64,000 nt of DNA, taken from assembly GCA_020630575.1 (NCBI GenBank), contig JAHDBD010000003.1, positions 62,001 to 126,000 on the forward strand, given 5' to 3'. Every line of letters starts with the position of its first letter. Positions within the stretch are counted from its first letter, which is position 1. Positions 36,765 through 44,990 of the stretch are shown in pieces. This stretch comes from Bernardetia sp. (GTDB lineage Bacteria > Bacteroidota > Bacteroidia > Cytophagales > Bernardetiaceae). The translations under genes and the position numbers were made by a program. The notes under the pieces are model-generated. The model saw nothing but the letters and a program-made list of their open reading frames with translations. It was not told the DNA's origin and did not search any database.

Positions 36765-37438
36765 CGGTATTTAAATTCAGCCATTTTCCAATCCTGTTGA
36801 TTATCAATATCTTGAACTTGCAAGGGAGGTAATACTATTACTCCTGTGTTGTCTGTCCAAAGTTGTTTTTTTTCTAGTAATGAATTTGTTTTACAAAAAT
36901 AAAACTGCCCTGCATCAAAATAAGCCTTTTCTAAATCTTGAGAACGCTTTACTAAGTTTTGAGGTTCAAACATAACTATTTTACCTAACTCATCCTTTTT
37001 TAAAGCTCTTTGAATAGGAGAAGAAAATTCACTTACTGGAAAAACAACATCAAAATTCTTGGCAATTAATAATTCAAAGGCTTCATTTAATTTTTTAGGA
37101 GTAATAAAAGGAGCAGTTGGATAAATACCACAACAAAAATCAAATTCTTTTCTTTGCTTTTGATATTCATTGATTACTTCTATTAATACATCAGTTGTGC
37201 CTGAAAAATCATCTGCATTTTTATGACTGCGAAAAAAAGGAACTATTGCTCCATATTTTTTAGCAACTTCTGCAATTTCTTCATCTTCTGTTGAAACCAT
37301 TACCTCATCAAATAATTCAGATTTTAAAGCTGTCTCAATCGAATAAGCAATGATAGGCTTTCCCAAGAAATCTTTTATGTTTTTTCTAGGAATGCGTTTG
37401 CTTCCTCCTCGTGCTGTAATAATAGCTAGTTTTTTCAT
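36743..37438 (-). CDS. pseF: CMP-pseudaminate cytidylyltransferase
   Basis: 231 residues from the ATG at 37438; an in-frame extension to 37534 overlaps pseC and does not belong to the family. It activates the finished nonulosonate with CTP. Signature LAIITARGGSKRIPRKNIKD (~res 3-22) is the CMP-NeuA/PseF nucleotide loop, followed by MVSTEDEEIAEVAKKYGA, CCGIYPTAPFITPKKLNEAF, VFPVSEFSSPIQRAL, and QDLEKAYFDAGQFYF. Length is standard. Encoded 8 bases downstream of pseC. Confidence 0.93.
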   Translation of the reverse strand: MKKLAIITARGGSKRIPRKNIKDFLGKPIIAYSIETALKSELFDEVMVSTEDEEIAEVAKKYGAIVPFFRSHKNADDFSGTTDVLIEVINEYQKQRKEFDFCCGIYPTAPFITPKKLNEAFELLIAKNFDVVFPVSEFSSPIQRALKKDELGKIVMFEPQNLVKRSQDLEKAYFDAGQFYFCKTNSLLEKKQLWTDNTGVIVLPPLQVQDIDNQQDWKMAEFKYRWIKKQR

Positions 37439-37446
37439 TATTAATT

Positions 37447-38637
37447 CTATTTTCCTACAAACTCTAGTATTTTTTCTATTACAAAACTCTGCTCTTCTTC
37501 TGTAAGAGTTGGATACATTGGAATACTTAAGCAAGATTTATAATACCCTTCTGAATTAGGAAAATCTCCGTTTTTATGACCTAAAGATTTGTAATAAGGC
37601 ATTGTATGTACGGGAATATAATGTACTTGAGCAAAGATATTATTCTCTCTCAGGTAATCATAAAGCTCTTTACGCTTTTCTACTTGAATGACGTAAAGAT
37701 GATAAGCATGGAGGATTTTGTTTTCACCTTCAATATCTGCATTTTTAGGATACTGAAAAAAGCAAACCTTCGTATTTCTAAATGCTTCATCATAACGCTC
37801 TGCAATTTCTTGACGCTTTTGCATCATTTCATCAGCTCTTGAGAGTTGAGAAATTCCTAAAGCTGCCAAAATATCGGGAATACGATAATTATATCCTAAG
37901 TCTTGCATTTCATAATACCAACCTCCATGATTTTCTTGTAATAAATCTGGATTTTTGGTAATTCCATGTGTACGAAGTTTGATTAATTTATCATATAAAG
38001 TTTTGTCATTTGTTGTAATCATTCCACCTTCTCCAGAGGCAATATGTTTGACAGGATGGAACGAAAAAATAGCTAAATCTGCATAATTGCCATTCCCACA
38101 ATTCTGTTTTTTATTTTGAGAGTCTATAAAATATCCTCCAGGTGCATGACAAGCATCCTCAATAATCCATAAGCCATACTGATCAGCTAGTTTTTTTACT
38201 TTTTCCAAATTCACAGGTAAACCCATAAAATCTACAGGAATAATCCCATCGAATGTTCCTTTTGGATGGGATTTTAATAACTCTTCTAATTTATCTAAAT
38301 CAATAAGTGCCGTTTTCGGATCAATATCTACAAAAACCACTTCCCCACCACAATATTTAATACAATTTGCTGAAGCTGCAAAAGTAATAGGAGTTGTAAT
38401 TACCTTACTTTTCTCATCCACATTCAATGCTAAAGTACATAAATGCAATGCTGCTGTTCCATTGGAAACTGCCACAGCATATTTTGAGCCTACATAATCA
38501 GCAAATTTATTTTCAAATTCATCAATTTTTGGTCCTTGAGTTAAAAAGTCAGCCTGTAGAGTTTCTACAACAGCATTTATATCATCTTGTGTGATATTTT
38601 GTCTGCCGTAAGGAATAGAAAATGTAGTGGTAGTCAT
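37447..38637 (-). CDS. pseC: PLP aminotransferase PseC
   Basis: 396 residues of the DegT/DnrJ/EryC1 aminotransferase fold. Converts the UDP-4-keto sugar from PseB into the UDP-4-amino sugar, using glutamate. Seen: IPYGRQNITQDDINAVVETL (N-terminal signature), AVAVSNGTAALHLC, TTPITFAASANCIKYCGGEV, IIEDACHAPGGYF, and FSFHPVKHIASGEGGMITTN with the PLP lysine (~res 187). C-terminal part has YHLYVIQV and VHYIPVHTMPYYKSLG. Length and order are typical. 44 bases separate it from pseB. Confidence 0.94.
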   Translation of the reverse strand: MTTTTFSIPYGRQNITQDDINAVVETLQADFLTQGPKIDEFENKFADYVGSKYAVAVSNGTAALHLCTLALNVDEKSKVITTPITFAASANCIKYCGGEVVFVDIDPKTALIDLDKLEELLKSHPKGTFDGIIPVDFMGLPVNLEKVKKLADQYGLWIIEDACHAPGGYFIDSQNKKQNCGNGNYADLAIFSFHPVKHIASGEGGMITTNDKTLYDKLIKLRTHGITKNPDLLQENHGGWYYEMQDLGYNYRIPDILAALGISQLSRADEMMQKRQEIAERYDEAFRNTKVCFFQYPKNADIEGENKILHAYHLYVIQVEKRKELYDYLRENNIFAQVHYIPVHTMPYYKSLGHKNGDFPNSEGYYKSCLSIPMYPTLTEEEQSFVIEKILEFVGK

Positions 38638-38681
38638 AAATAGTTTTTGACGTAAAAAAGTATTAGTTTTTAGTTGAAAAA

Positions 38682-39725
38682 TTAGCTTGTAGCTTCAAAA
38701 GCTTCAAAGTTAGAATCAACATGAGTTTTGATAAGCTCACGCAACTGCTCAATAGTAAGCCAGTCAGTATTTTCTCCAGAGCTATAAGAAAAACCATCTT
38801 CAACTACTTTTCCACCATGATAACCTAAATATTTCTTTACTTGCTCTTCATAACTTGCAAAAGGAGCGTTAGGAACAATGATAAAATGATTTTCTAGTTC
38901 GATTGTATTCATCGAATCACTTTCTGTAATCATTTCTTCGTGAATTTTTTCTCCTGGTCGAATACCTACAATTTCTTTCTCACATTCAGGAGCGATTGCT
39001 TCAGCAACATCTAAAATACGATAAGAAGGAATTTTTGGAACAAATATTTCTCCTCCTTTAGCATTTTCTAAAGCAAAAAGTACAAGATCTACTCCTTCTT
39101 CCAAAGAAATATTAAAACGTGTCATCCCTTCATGTGTAATTGGTAACTTTCCTTCAGCTCTTTTATTCATGAAAAATGGAATAACCGAACCACGAGAACC
39201 CATTACGTTTCCATACCGAACCACAGAAAAACTAATTTCATTATTTCCTGCTATATTATTGGCAGCAACAAAAAGTTTGTCTGAACAAAGCTTTGTTGCT
39301 CCATACAAATTAATAGGAGCTGCTGCTTTATCAGTAGAAAGAGCAACTACTTGTTTTACACCAGAGTCAATAGAGGCTTCAATCAAATTTTGAGCACCCA
39401 AAACATTAGTTTTGATACACTCAAAAGGATTGTATTCAGCAGTAGGAACTTGTTTTAGAGCTGCTGCATGAATAACAATATCTACTCCATGTAAAGCACG
39501 CATCAAACGTTCTTTATCACGAATATCTCCAATAAAATAACGAATGGCTGGGTATTTTTCTGAAGAAAAAGTTTGTGCCATTTCAAATTGTTTGAGTTCA
39601 TCTCTAGAAAAAATAATCAAACGCTTTACTTTTGGATATTTTTCCAAAATTGTCTTTACGAATTTTTTACCAAAAGAACCTGTACCACCTGTAATAAAGA
39701 TGGATTTATGATTTAAGTCTAACAT
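38682..39725 (-). CDS. pseB: UDP-GlcNAc 4,6-dehydratase (inverting)
   Basis: 347 residues, extended SDR fold. First step of pseudaminate synthesis: removes water from UDP-GlcNAc and inverts C5. Motifs: SIFITGGTGSFGKKFVKTIL (NADP loop), FSRDELKQFEMAQTF, IRYFIGDIRDKERLMRALHG, VVIHAAALKQVPTAEYNPFE, and the catalytic NLYGATKLCSDKLF with YxxxK. VVRYGNVMGSRGSVIPFF and MTRFNISLEEGV are also diagnostic for PseB/FlaA1. A gene of this length without membrane segments is the soluble inverting type. It lies 89 bases downstream of the ABC permease. Confidence 0.95.
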   Translation of the reverse strand: MLDLNHKSIFITGGTGSFGKKFVKTILEKYPKVKRLIIFSRDELKQFEMAQTFSSEKYPAIRYFIGDIRDKERLMRALHGVDIVIHAAALKQVPTAEYNPFECIKTNVLGAQNLIEASIDSGVKQVVALSTDKAAAPINLYGATKLCSDKLFVAANNIAGNNEISFSVVRYGNVMGSRGSVIPFFMNKRAEGKLPITHEGMTRFNISLEEGVDLVLFALENAKGGEIFVPKIPSYRILDVAEAIAPECEKEIVGIRPGEKIHEEMITESDSMNTIELENHFIIVPNAPFASYEEQVKKYLGYHGGKVVEDGFSYSSGENTDWLTIEQLRELIKTHVDSNFEAFEATS

Positions 39726-39814
39726 AGTATCAGTTATATAATTTGCATATAATAGAGTGCAAAATTGATTAGTTGAGTTTGATTGAAATACAGTATTGAT
39801 TTTGTGTGAATAAC

Positions 39815-40696
39815 TTATACCGTATCCATAAATGTTCTTTCTGTTTTATTGAAGAGAATAATTCCAATGATGAATACAACAACAGACAAGATTCCTAAGT
39901 AAGCAATATCTATAATAGTAATACTTCCTACTCCCAAAAATGCCATTCTATAACCTTCCATCAAAGTAACTAATGGATTGTATTTGGCAGCCCATTCATA
40001 TTTTTCAGGTATTTGAGATAGAGGATATAATACAGCAGAGAAAAACATTAATAACTGAACGCCAAAACCAATAAAAATAGTCAAATCTCTATATTTTGAA
40101 GTCAGTGAAGATATAATAATTCCTAAACCTAAAGCTAATGTACCACTTATAGCCATGAGCAAAGGTAGATTTAAAAGCCAAATAGATAAAATTAATTTTT
40201 CATCTGTAAAGAAATAAAAATAAGCTAACGAGCCAACAAGCAAAAGCAAGCTAATCCCAAAGCCAAGTAAAGCTGAAAAAATAGTAGAGATAGGAGTAAC
40301 CAAACGAGGAAAATAAACTTTTCCGAAAATACCTTGATTGGCTGAAAAAGTAACAGCTGTACCTTGTAAGCATTTTGCAAAGAACGACCAAGATAAAGTG
40401 CTAACTAAGTAAAATAAAAAAGGATGTACCCCGTTTGTGGTAACATTCATAATATTTCCAAATACAATCACATACAAAATAGTGGTCATAAAAGGAACAA
40501 TAAAATGCCACATTGGTCCCAAAACAGTTTGTTTGTATTGAGCAACAAAATCACGTTTCACAAAAAGATAGATCAAATCTCTATATCTCCAAACTTCTTT
40601 TAACTTTAAATCAAATAAACTACCAGTAGGAACAATTTCCTCTGTCCAATACTCATCTTGTAACGTTGTATTATCTTTATTAATTTCTTGAGTCAT
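39815..40696 (-). CDS. ABC-2 type polysaccharide export permease (Wzm-like)
   Basis: 293 residues. Starts with a soluble N-terminus containing VPTGSLFDLKLKEVWRYRDL, typical of KpsM/Wzm/TagG permeases, followed by KRDFVAQYKQTVLGPMWHFI (amphipathic coupling region) and about six membrane segments; the GxLWxxxxP motif is GPMWHFIVP. It would move an undecaprenyl-linked O-antigen or capsule chain across the inner membrane. Its ATPase partner is normally encoded next door but none is in this window; upstream is gmk on the other strand. It is the first gene of the minus-strand operon leading into pseB, so a glycan containing pseudaminate is the likely cargo. Confidence 0.9.
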   Translation of the reverse strand: MTQEINKDNTTLQDEYWTEEIVPTGSLFDLKLKEVWRYRDLIYLFVKRDFVAQYKQTVLGPMWHFIVPFMTTILYVIVFGNIMNVTTNGVHPFLFYLVSTLSWSFFAKCLQGTAVTFSANQGIFGKVYFPRLVTPISTIFSALLGFGISLLLLVGSLAYFYFFTDEKLILSIWLLNLPLLMAISGTLALGLGIIISSLTSKYRDLTIFIGFGVQLLMFFSAVLYPLSQIPEKYEWAAKYNPLVTLMEGYRMAFLGVGSITIIDIAYLGILSVVVFIIGIILFNKTERTFMDTV

Positions 40697-40723
40697 TCTG
40701 TTTTTATTAAATTAAAATAGAAG

Positions 40724-41000
40724 TTTTTTGAGTGTAAATTATTTTATGAAGTACAAAATTAAAAATTTTTAGCTCATTTCTCATATCTATTTCATTTATA
40801 TTTTATCCATTGGTTCATTTGGATTAAAAAAAAGTATTAGAAAATGATTCTTTTTTAGAATAGAGCTTTTTTGAGTGTAAATTATTTTATGAAGTACAAA
40901 ATTAAAAATTTTTAGCTCATTTCTTATATCTATTTCATTTATATTTTGCTCCTTGATTTAGATGGATCAAAAAAATAGAGTAGAAAATGATTATTTTTTC
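40724..41000. repeat. 143-base tandem duplication in the pse/gmk divergent spacer
   Basis: The spacer of 396 bases holds two copies of a unit starting TTTTTTGAGTGTAAATTA: copy 1 from 40724 and copy 2 from 40867. The first ~80 bases differ at only one position (C/T); the rest of the unit is degraded but still alignable (ATTAGAAAATGATT versus AGTAGAAAATGATT). Each copy contains, on the minus strand, a TAATTTTG box (complement of 40754-40761 and 40897-40904) that fits the -7 consensus, so the promoter region of the polysaccharide operon may be duplicated. No good -33 is seen. On the plus strand TAATTTTG at 41002-41009 may be the -7 box of gmk. Confidence 0.75.
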
Positions 41001-41092
41001 GTAATTTTGTATGTAAACACTTGCAAAGAAAGTCAAAACTGCATCATTAAAAATCAGTTATAACTAGGTAAGCAATTACTTTACAACCATCT

Positions 41093-41707
41093 ATGAGCCA
41101 AAAATTAATTATTTTTTCTGCCCCTTCTGGAGCTGGCAAAACTACCATCGTCAAACATCTACTAGGTGTTTATCCTGAAATTCTGAGTTTTTCAATCTCT
41201 GCTACTACTCGCTCACCTCGTTCTTATGAAAAACCAAATAAAGACTATTATTTTATTTCTGTTGATGAATTCATTAAAAAAATGACAAATGATGAATTTA
41301 TAGAACACGAACAAGTTTATGACGGACTTTATTATGGAACATTACGAAGTGAGGTCGAACGCCTTTGGAGTCAAGGACAAGTTGTCGTTTTTGATGTAGA
41401 TGTAAAAGGAGGTGTTGCTCTCAAACAAGAATTTGGAGATGCTGCATTAGCCGTTTTTGTAAAACCACCTTCTATCAAAGAACTTAGAAAGAGACTATTG
41501 TCTCGCAAAACAGAAACCGATGAAACCCTCAAAGCACGAGTAGAAAAAGCTGAAATAGAAATGGAGTTTGCTCCTTTTTTTGATGAAGTTGTTATTAATG
41601 ATTCACTTAGTGAAGCCTTAGATTTTAGCGAAAAAATAGTAGAAGAGTTTATCTTAAAAAAGCCAAACCACAATCATCACCAACATCATAAAAATACAAC
41701 TCTATGA
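41093..41707 (+). CDS. gmk: Guanylate kinase
   Basis: 204 residues. Phosphorylates GMP (and dGMP) with ATP. P-loop IIFSAPSGAGKTTIVKHLL (res ~6-24), GMP-binding segment SFSISATTRSPRSYEKPNKD followed by YYFISVDEF, EHEQVYDGLYYGT, VVFDVDVKGGVALKQ and the lid arginines (ELRKRLLSRKTETDETLKAR). A His-rich tail (NHNHHQHHKN) precedes the stop and might bind metal or be neutral; it is an unusual end for the family. The stop overlaps the nadD start by four bases (ATGA), so the two are translationally coupled. Confidence 0.96.
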   Translation: MSQKLIIFSAPSGAGKTTIVKHLLGVYPEILSFSISATTRSPRSYEKPNKDYYFISVDEFIKKMTNDEFIEHEQVYDGLYYGTLRSEVERLWSQGQVVVFDVDVKGGVALKQEFGDAALAVFVKPPSIKELRKRLLSRKTETDETLKARVEKAEIEMEFAPFFDEVVINDSLSEALDFSEKIVEEFILKKPNHNHHQHHKNTTL

Positions 41708-42276
41708 AAATAGGTCTTTATTTTGGTTCATTCAATCCCATTCATGTTGGTCATTTGATTACTGCTAACACAATGGCAGAAAATACAGATTTAGATCAAG
41801 TTTGGTTTGTTGTTTCGCCTCACAATCCACACAAAAAAAAATCTTCACTTCTCCATGAATTTGATAGGTATGATATGGTGCGCTTGGCGATAGCTGATAA
41901 TGAAAAACTAAGTGTAAGTGATATAGAGTTTAGTTTGCCCAAGCCAAGCTATACTATAGATACACTGACATATATTCAAGAAAAGTACCCCAATTATCAC
42001 TTTCAAATTTTAATAGGAGAGGATAATCTCACACATTTTCATAAGTGGAAAAATCATGAGCAGATTTTGGAATATTATGGTGTTTTGGTTTATCCAAGAG
42101 ATGGAACTCCAAAAACAGAGTTTCATAACCACCCAAAAATAAAATTTGTAGAAGCTCCTTTATTAAATATTTCGGCTACTTATATTAGAGAACTTATCAA
42201 GACTGAAAAATCTATTCGCTATCTTGTTCCAGAAGAAGTAGAAGTTTTGATTCGTTCAAAGAAATTTTATTTATAG
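41704..42276 (+). CDS. nadD: Nicotinate-nucleotide adenylyltransferase
   Basis: 190 residues. Makes deamido-NAD from nicotinate mononucleotide and ATP. GLYFGSFNPIHVGHLITA holds the nucleotidyltransferase HxGH motif (~res 16-19), and ISATYIRELIKT is the second ATP-binding signature (ISxTxIR, ~res 159-165). PHNPHKKKSSLLHEFDRYDM and PSYTIDTLTY are NadD-specific. Coupled to gmk by a 4-base overlap. It ends 107 bases before the promoter-like sequence of the retron region. Confidence 0.95.
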   Translation: MKIGLYFGSFNPIHVGHLITANTMAENTDLDQVWFVVSPHNPHKKKSSLLHEFDRYDMVRLAIADNEKLSVSDIEFSLPKPSYTIDTLTYIQEKYPNYHFQILIGEDNLTHFHKWKNHEQILEYYGVLVYPRDGTPKTEFHNHPKIKFVEAPLLNISATYIRELIKTEKSIRYLVPEEVEVLIRSKKFYL

Positions 42277-42359
42277 AATGTAGCCTTAAACTTTGGTAAG
42301 AGCTAAAATGTGCTAGAAATTTCAGTTTCTGAAAAAAACGTGAAAATTTTAGCAAATGT

Positions 42360-42390
42360 TTTGCAGGTTAGAAATTTATTCTTACCTTTG
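42360..42390 (+). promoter_or_regulatory. Bacteroidota promoter of the retron RNA, TTTG-N19-TACCTTTG
   Basis: TTTG at 42360-42363, then exactly 19 bases, then TACCTTTG at 42383-42390, the best match to the Bacteroidota consensus seen in this window. The start would lie near 42396, just before an 8-bp hairpin and the a1 arm of the first retron RNA unit. No second such box precedes the second unit, so both units are probably on one transcript. Confidence 0.65.
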
Positions 42391-42395
42391 AAGCA

Positions 42396-42419
42396 TAGAA
42401 ACACAAAAGGCTGTTTCTA
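42396..42419 (+). ncRNA. 5' hairpin at the predicted start of the retron transcript
   Basis: TAGAAACA-CAAAAGGC-TGTTTCTA forms an 8-bp perfect stem with an 8-base loop at the very start of the predicted RNA, three bases before the a1 arm. It is not repeated before unit B. It may protect the 5' end. Not a known retron element that I can name. Confidence 0.5.
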
Positions 42420-42420
42420 A

Positions 42421-42664
42421 TAAAAATACAGTAGTTATAAATACCTTGCTTTCTAAGTTTATTCTTAGAACGAATGATGTTTCGTCATTCAAGAACTTTT
42501 ACATAGCATACACCACTACATACTATCTTTATGATGACTAACTACTACCTATACGCCATTTACGGTTTGAGTGCGTTGCACTTAAATAGCGTATAGGTAG
42601 TGTTAGTCTGGAGTTGATAGATATAGTCCTCAGATAATACGAAGATTTTATAACTGTATTTTTA
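42421..42664 (+). ncRNA. Retron msr-msd RNA, unit A
   Basis: Template/primer RNA for the reverse transcriptase at 43266. Elements read directly: a1 arm 42422-42447 complementary to a2 arm 42641-42663 (AAAAATACAG with CTGTATTTTT, TTATAAA with TTTATAA, CTT with AAG); msr hairpin 1 TTCTAAG/CTTAGAA at 42451-42470; hairpin 2 GAATGA/TCATTC at 42472-42490; then the long msd stem, 42536-42556 pairing with 42589-42608 (20 pairs, one bulged base), closed by an inner hairpin around AGTGC-GTT-GCACT (42570-42582). The segment 42609-42640 is identical to unit B. Arm divergence with kept pairing between units A and B supports a functional structure. The branching guanosine and exact cDNA ends cannot be fixed from sequence alone. 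Confidence 0.85.
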
Positions 42665-42699
42665 TAATTTCATTGAAAAAATAAAATAGCAGCTCATAG

Positions 42700-42945
42700 T
42701 AGCTTTAATAATAGCAATGAATACCTTGCTTTCTAAGTTTTGTTCTTAGAACGAATGATGTTTCGTCATTCAAGAACTTTTACACAACATACATCACTAC
42801 ATACTATCTTTAAGATGACTAACTAACTACTAGTAGTCATTTACGGTATAAGTGCGCTGCACTTAAATAACTACTAGTAGTTGTTAGTCTGGAGTTGATA
42901 GATATAGTCCTCAGATAATACGAAGGTTTTCAAAACTATTTTTAA
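42700..42945 (+). ncRNA. Retron msr-msd RNA, unit B (second copy)
   Basis: Second homologous unit, offset 280 bases from A. Arms a1 (42706-42727) and a2 (42923-42944) differ in sequence from those of A but pair with each other: ACCTT/AAGGT, TGAA/TTCA, ATAG/CTAT. Hairpin 1 TTCTAAG/CTTAGAA and hairpin 2 GAATGA/TCATTC are unchanged. The msd stem 42817-42837 with 42870-42889 has a wholly different upper half (ACTACTAGTAGT in place of CTACCTATACGC) yet is again fully paired except one bulge; the inner hairpin is TAAGTGC-GCT-GCACTTA. There is no separate promoter match, so co-transcription with A is likely. RT open frame follows about 320 bases later. Confidence 0.85.
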
Positions 42946-43265
42946 ATAAAAAATAAAAAAAAGAGAGAGTTTAACTACTCAAATCTTTATGCACTTCTAT
43001 GTGCAACTCATCTGTCATTGTTTGAGATTCTCACCAATGATAGATAATAACAAACAAACAAATAGAAATTAATTAGTCTTTTTTAGCTTTTACACCTTAG
43101 TAAATTACCATTTTTTTTATTTAGATTAGCATTTAATCTAGTAAAAATGTTTTTTTTGCTATGTCATTTTTTGCTGAATAATTTTTAATTCAAGCAATTT
43201 CATTTTCTTATATTTTTATTTTTTATAAGAAATTGGAAAAAGTTGCCAAATTAACCTATTTGTTT

Positions 43266-44882
43266 ATGTCAATGACCCGTCAACAACTCTACGACCGAAT
43301 TCGTGCTACCTCAAAAGAAGACTACATTTTAACAGAAATGAAGCGATTAGGATTTTGGGGAGATTCTGAAAAACCAACTCTTGCTGAAGAACTTATCAAT
43401 AGACAAGCAAGTCTTCGAAAAGAACTCGCAGAACTCACTCAAAAACAAAGACAATACGACAGCAGAGAAGCCATGCTAAAACAAATGCGTCTTGAACGCA
43501 TGAAAGCTTCCAAAGAAAAACAGAAAGAAACAAAAGCCAAAAACGAAGAAAAACGAAGAATAAAAGCTGAAAAATGGGCAGAAACCCAAAAATCAAATAT
43601 TATTTATTTGGGTGGAGAAGTTTCTAAAGGTCTTAATAATACTCTTTCAGATAAAGAAAAGCTAGACAAACTCAACCTTCCTTATTTTGAGAATATTGTA
43701 GAATTTTCTACAATAATAAATAAGCCTATTTCAGAACTTCGCTTCTTAGCTTTTCAACGCTCAGTTTCTAAAGTTAATCAATATCATAATTATTACGTTC
43801 CAAAAAAATCAGGTGGAAAACGCCTTATTTCTGCACCAAAGCCAAAACTAAAAGCCACTCAAAATTGGATTAAAGCAAACATTTTAGATAAAATTGAAGC
43901 TAATTCAACTGTTCATGGTTTTGTAAAAGAACGTTCTATTCTGACAAATGCAGAGCCACATCAAAATAAAAACTTAGTCATTAGTTTAGATTTAAAAGAC
44001 TTTTTTCCTTCTATTTCCTACAAAAGAGTAAAAGGACTTTTTCTCAAATTTGGCTATTCCGAACAATTATCGACACTTTTTGCACTTCTGACTACCCACA
44101 ACGAAACTGATAAATTAAGTGTCGATGGAGAGGTTTATTATGCTCAAAAGGTAGATAAAGAAACAGGAAAAACAAATCGCTTCCTTCCTCAAGGTTCGCC
44201 TGCCAGTCCTGCTATTACTACACTCATTGCATATAAAATGGATAAACGTTTGGAAGGACTTGCCAAAAAAATGGGCTTTACTTACACTCGTTATGCTGAT
44301 GATTTGACTTTTTCTTCTGACTTAGATTTAAAAAAGGATGCAAAAAGTACAGATAAAATCATTGGTTCATTGCTTTATTTTGTCAAAAAAGTAGTAAACA
44401 GCGAAGGTTTTGAAGTTCATCCAGACAAAACGCACATTATGCGAAAAGGAAATCAGCAAAAAGTTACAGGAATTATTGTCAATGAAAATGCTGATAATAA
44501 ATTAGGAATTGACAGAAAAACAATCCGAAAATTCAGAGCTTTTTTACATCAAACTTCTAAAACAGGTTGGAAAATAGATAAGTATGCAAAAGATAAGAAG
44601 TGGGGAATTCATTCTGATCCAAAACAAGCAGCTCTAGGTTTTGCCTCTTTTATTAAAATGGTAGATACCAAAAAAGGAGAGAAATTTATAGAACAAATAA
44701 ACTCTATTCCTAATGCAGAAAATTATGTTGAAAATGCTGTTTTAGAAAATCCTACTCGTGCATTCGTTTCTGAGGAAAAGAATGATAAACAAGCTATTGG
44801 GTTAAATCAAAATCAAACAGAAGAACAAAATCAAGAAATAGAAAATCAATCAAATGAATCGGATTGGTGGGATATTTTTTAA
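43266..44882 (+). CDS. Retron reverse transcriptase
   Basis: 538 residues if the ATG at 43266 (MSMTRQQLYDRIR) is used; the frame is open from 43233. Domains: an N-terminal helical region, a Lys/Glu-rich coiled coil (~res 40-105) that is longer than in compact retron RTs, then the RT. Retron signatures are all present: NAEPHQNKNLVISLDLKDFF (NAxxH motif followed by catalytic motif A Asp), LPQGSPASPAITTLIAYKMD (motif B), TRYADDLTFSSDLD (catalytic YADD), and HIMRKGNQQKVTGIIVNE (VTG motif for msr-msd recognition). The C-terminal thumb/specificity region is followed by an acidic Asn/Gln/Glu tail. It would prime cDNA on the tandem RNA units upstream. Downstream genes encode the WGR and SWIM proteins, 108 and then 110 bases apart. 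Confidence 0.95.
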   Translation: MSMTRQQLYDRIRATSKEDYILTEMKRLGFWGDSEKPTLAEELINRQASLRKELAELTQKQRQYDSREAMLKQMRLERMKASKEKQKETKAKNEEKRRIKAEKWAETQKSNIIYLGGEVSKGLNNTLSDKEKLDKLNLPYFENIVEFSTIINKPISELRFLAFQRSVSKVNQYHNYYVPKKSGGKRLISAPKPKLKATQNWIKANILDKIEANSTVHGFVKERSILTNAEPHQNKNLVISLDLKDFFPSISYKRVKGLFLKFGYSEQLSTLFALLTTHNETDKLSVDGEVYYAQKVDKETGKTNRFLPQGSPASPAITTLIAYKMDKRLEGLAKKMGFTYTRYADDLTFSSDLDLKKDAKSTDKIIGSLLYFVKKVVNSEGFEVHPDKTHIMRKGNQQKVTGIIVNENADNKLGIDRKTIRKFRAFLHQTSKTGWKIDKYAKDKKWGIHSDPKQAALGFASFIKMVDTKKGEKFIEQINSIPNAENYVENAVLENPTRAFVSEEKNDKQAIGLNQNQTEEQNQEIENQSNESDWWDIF

Positions 44883-44952
44883 AAAACATTATTTTTTAAA
44901 CTAAATTATTTCTCGTTTTACAAATCATTCTTATCTAAAAATAAAGAGTTAT

Positions 44953-44982
44953 TTCGTAATTCGTAATTTTTAATTCGTAATT
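44953..44982. repeat. TTCGTAATT repeat between RT and WGR genes
   Basis: Three TTCGTAATT units, in the order unit, adjacent unit and a third after TTTTTAA. It matches the right arm of the inverted repeat at 2082-2111, where the same three units occur in the other order. It lies in the short spacer just before the WGR gene start. Confidence 0.55.
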
Positions 44983-44990
44983 GAAATAAT

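Noticed and set aside
42441-42920. CRISPR-like or simple direct repeat
   Set aside because: Only two copies of ~245 bases with internal hairpins and paired arms, followed by a retron RT; this is a duplicated structured RNA, not a spacer array.
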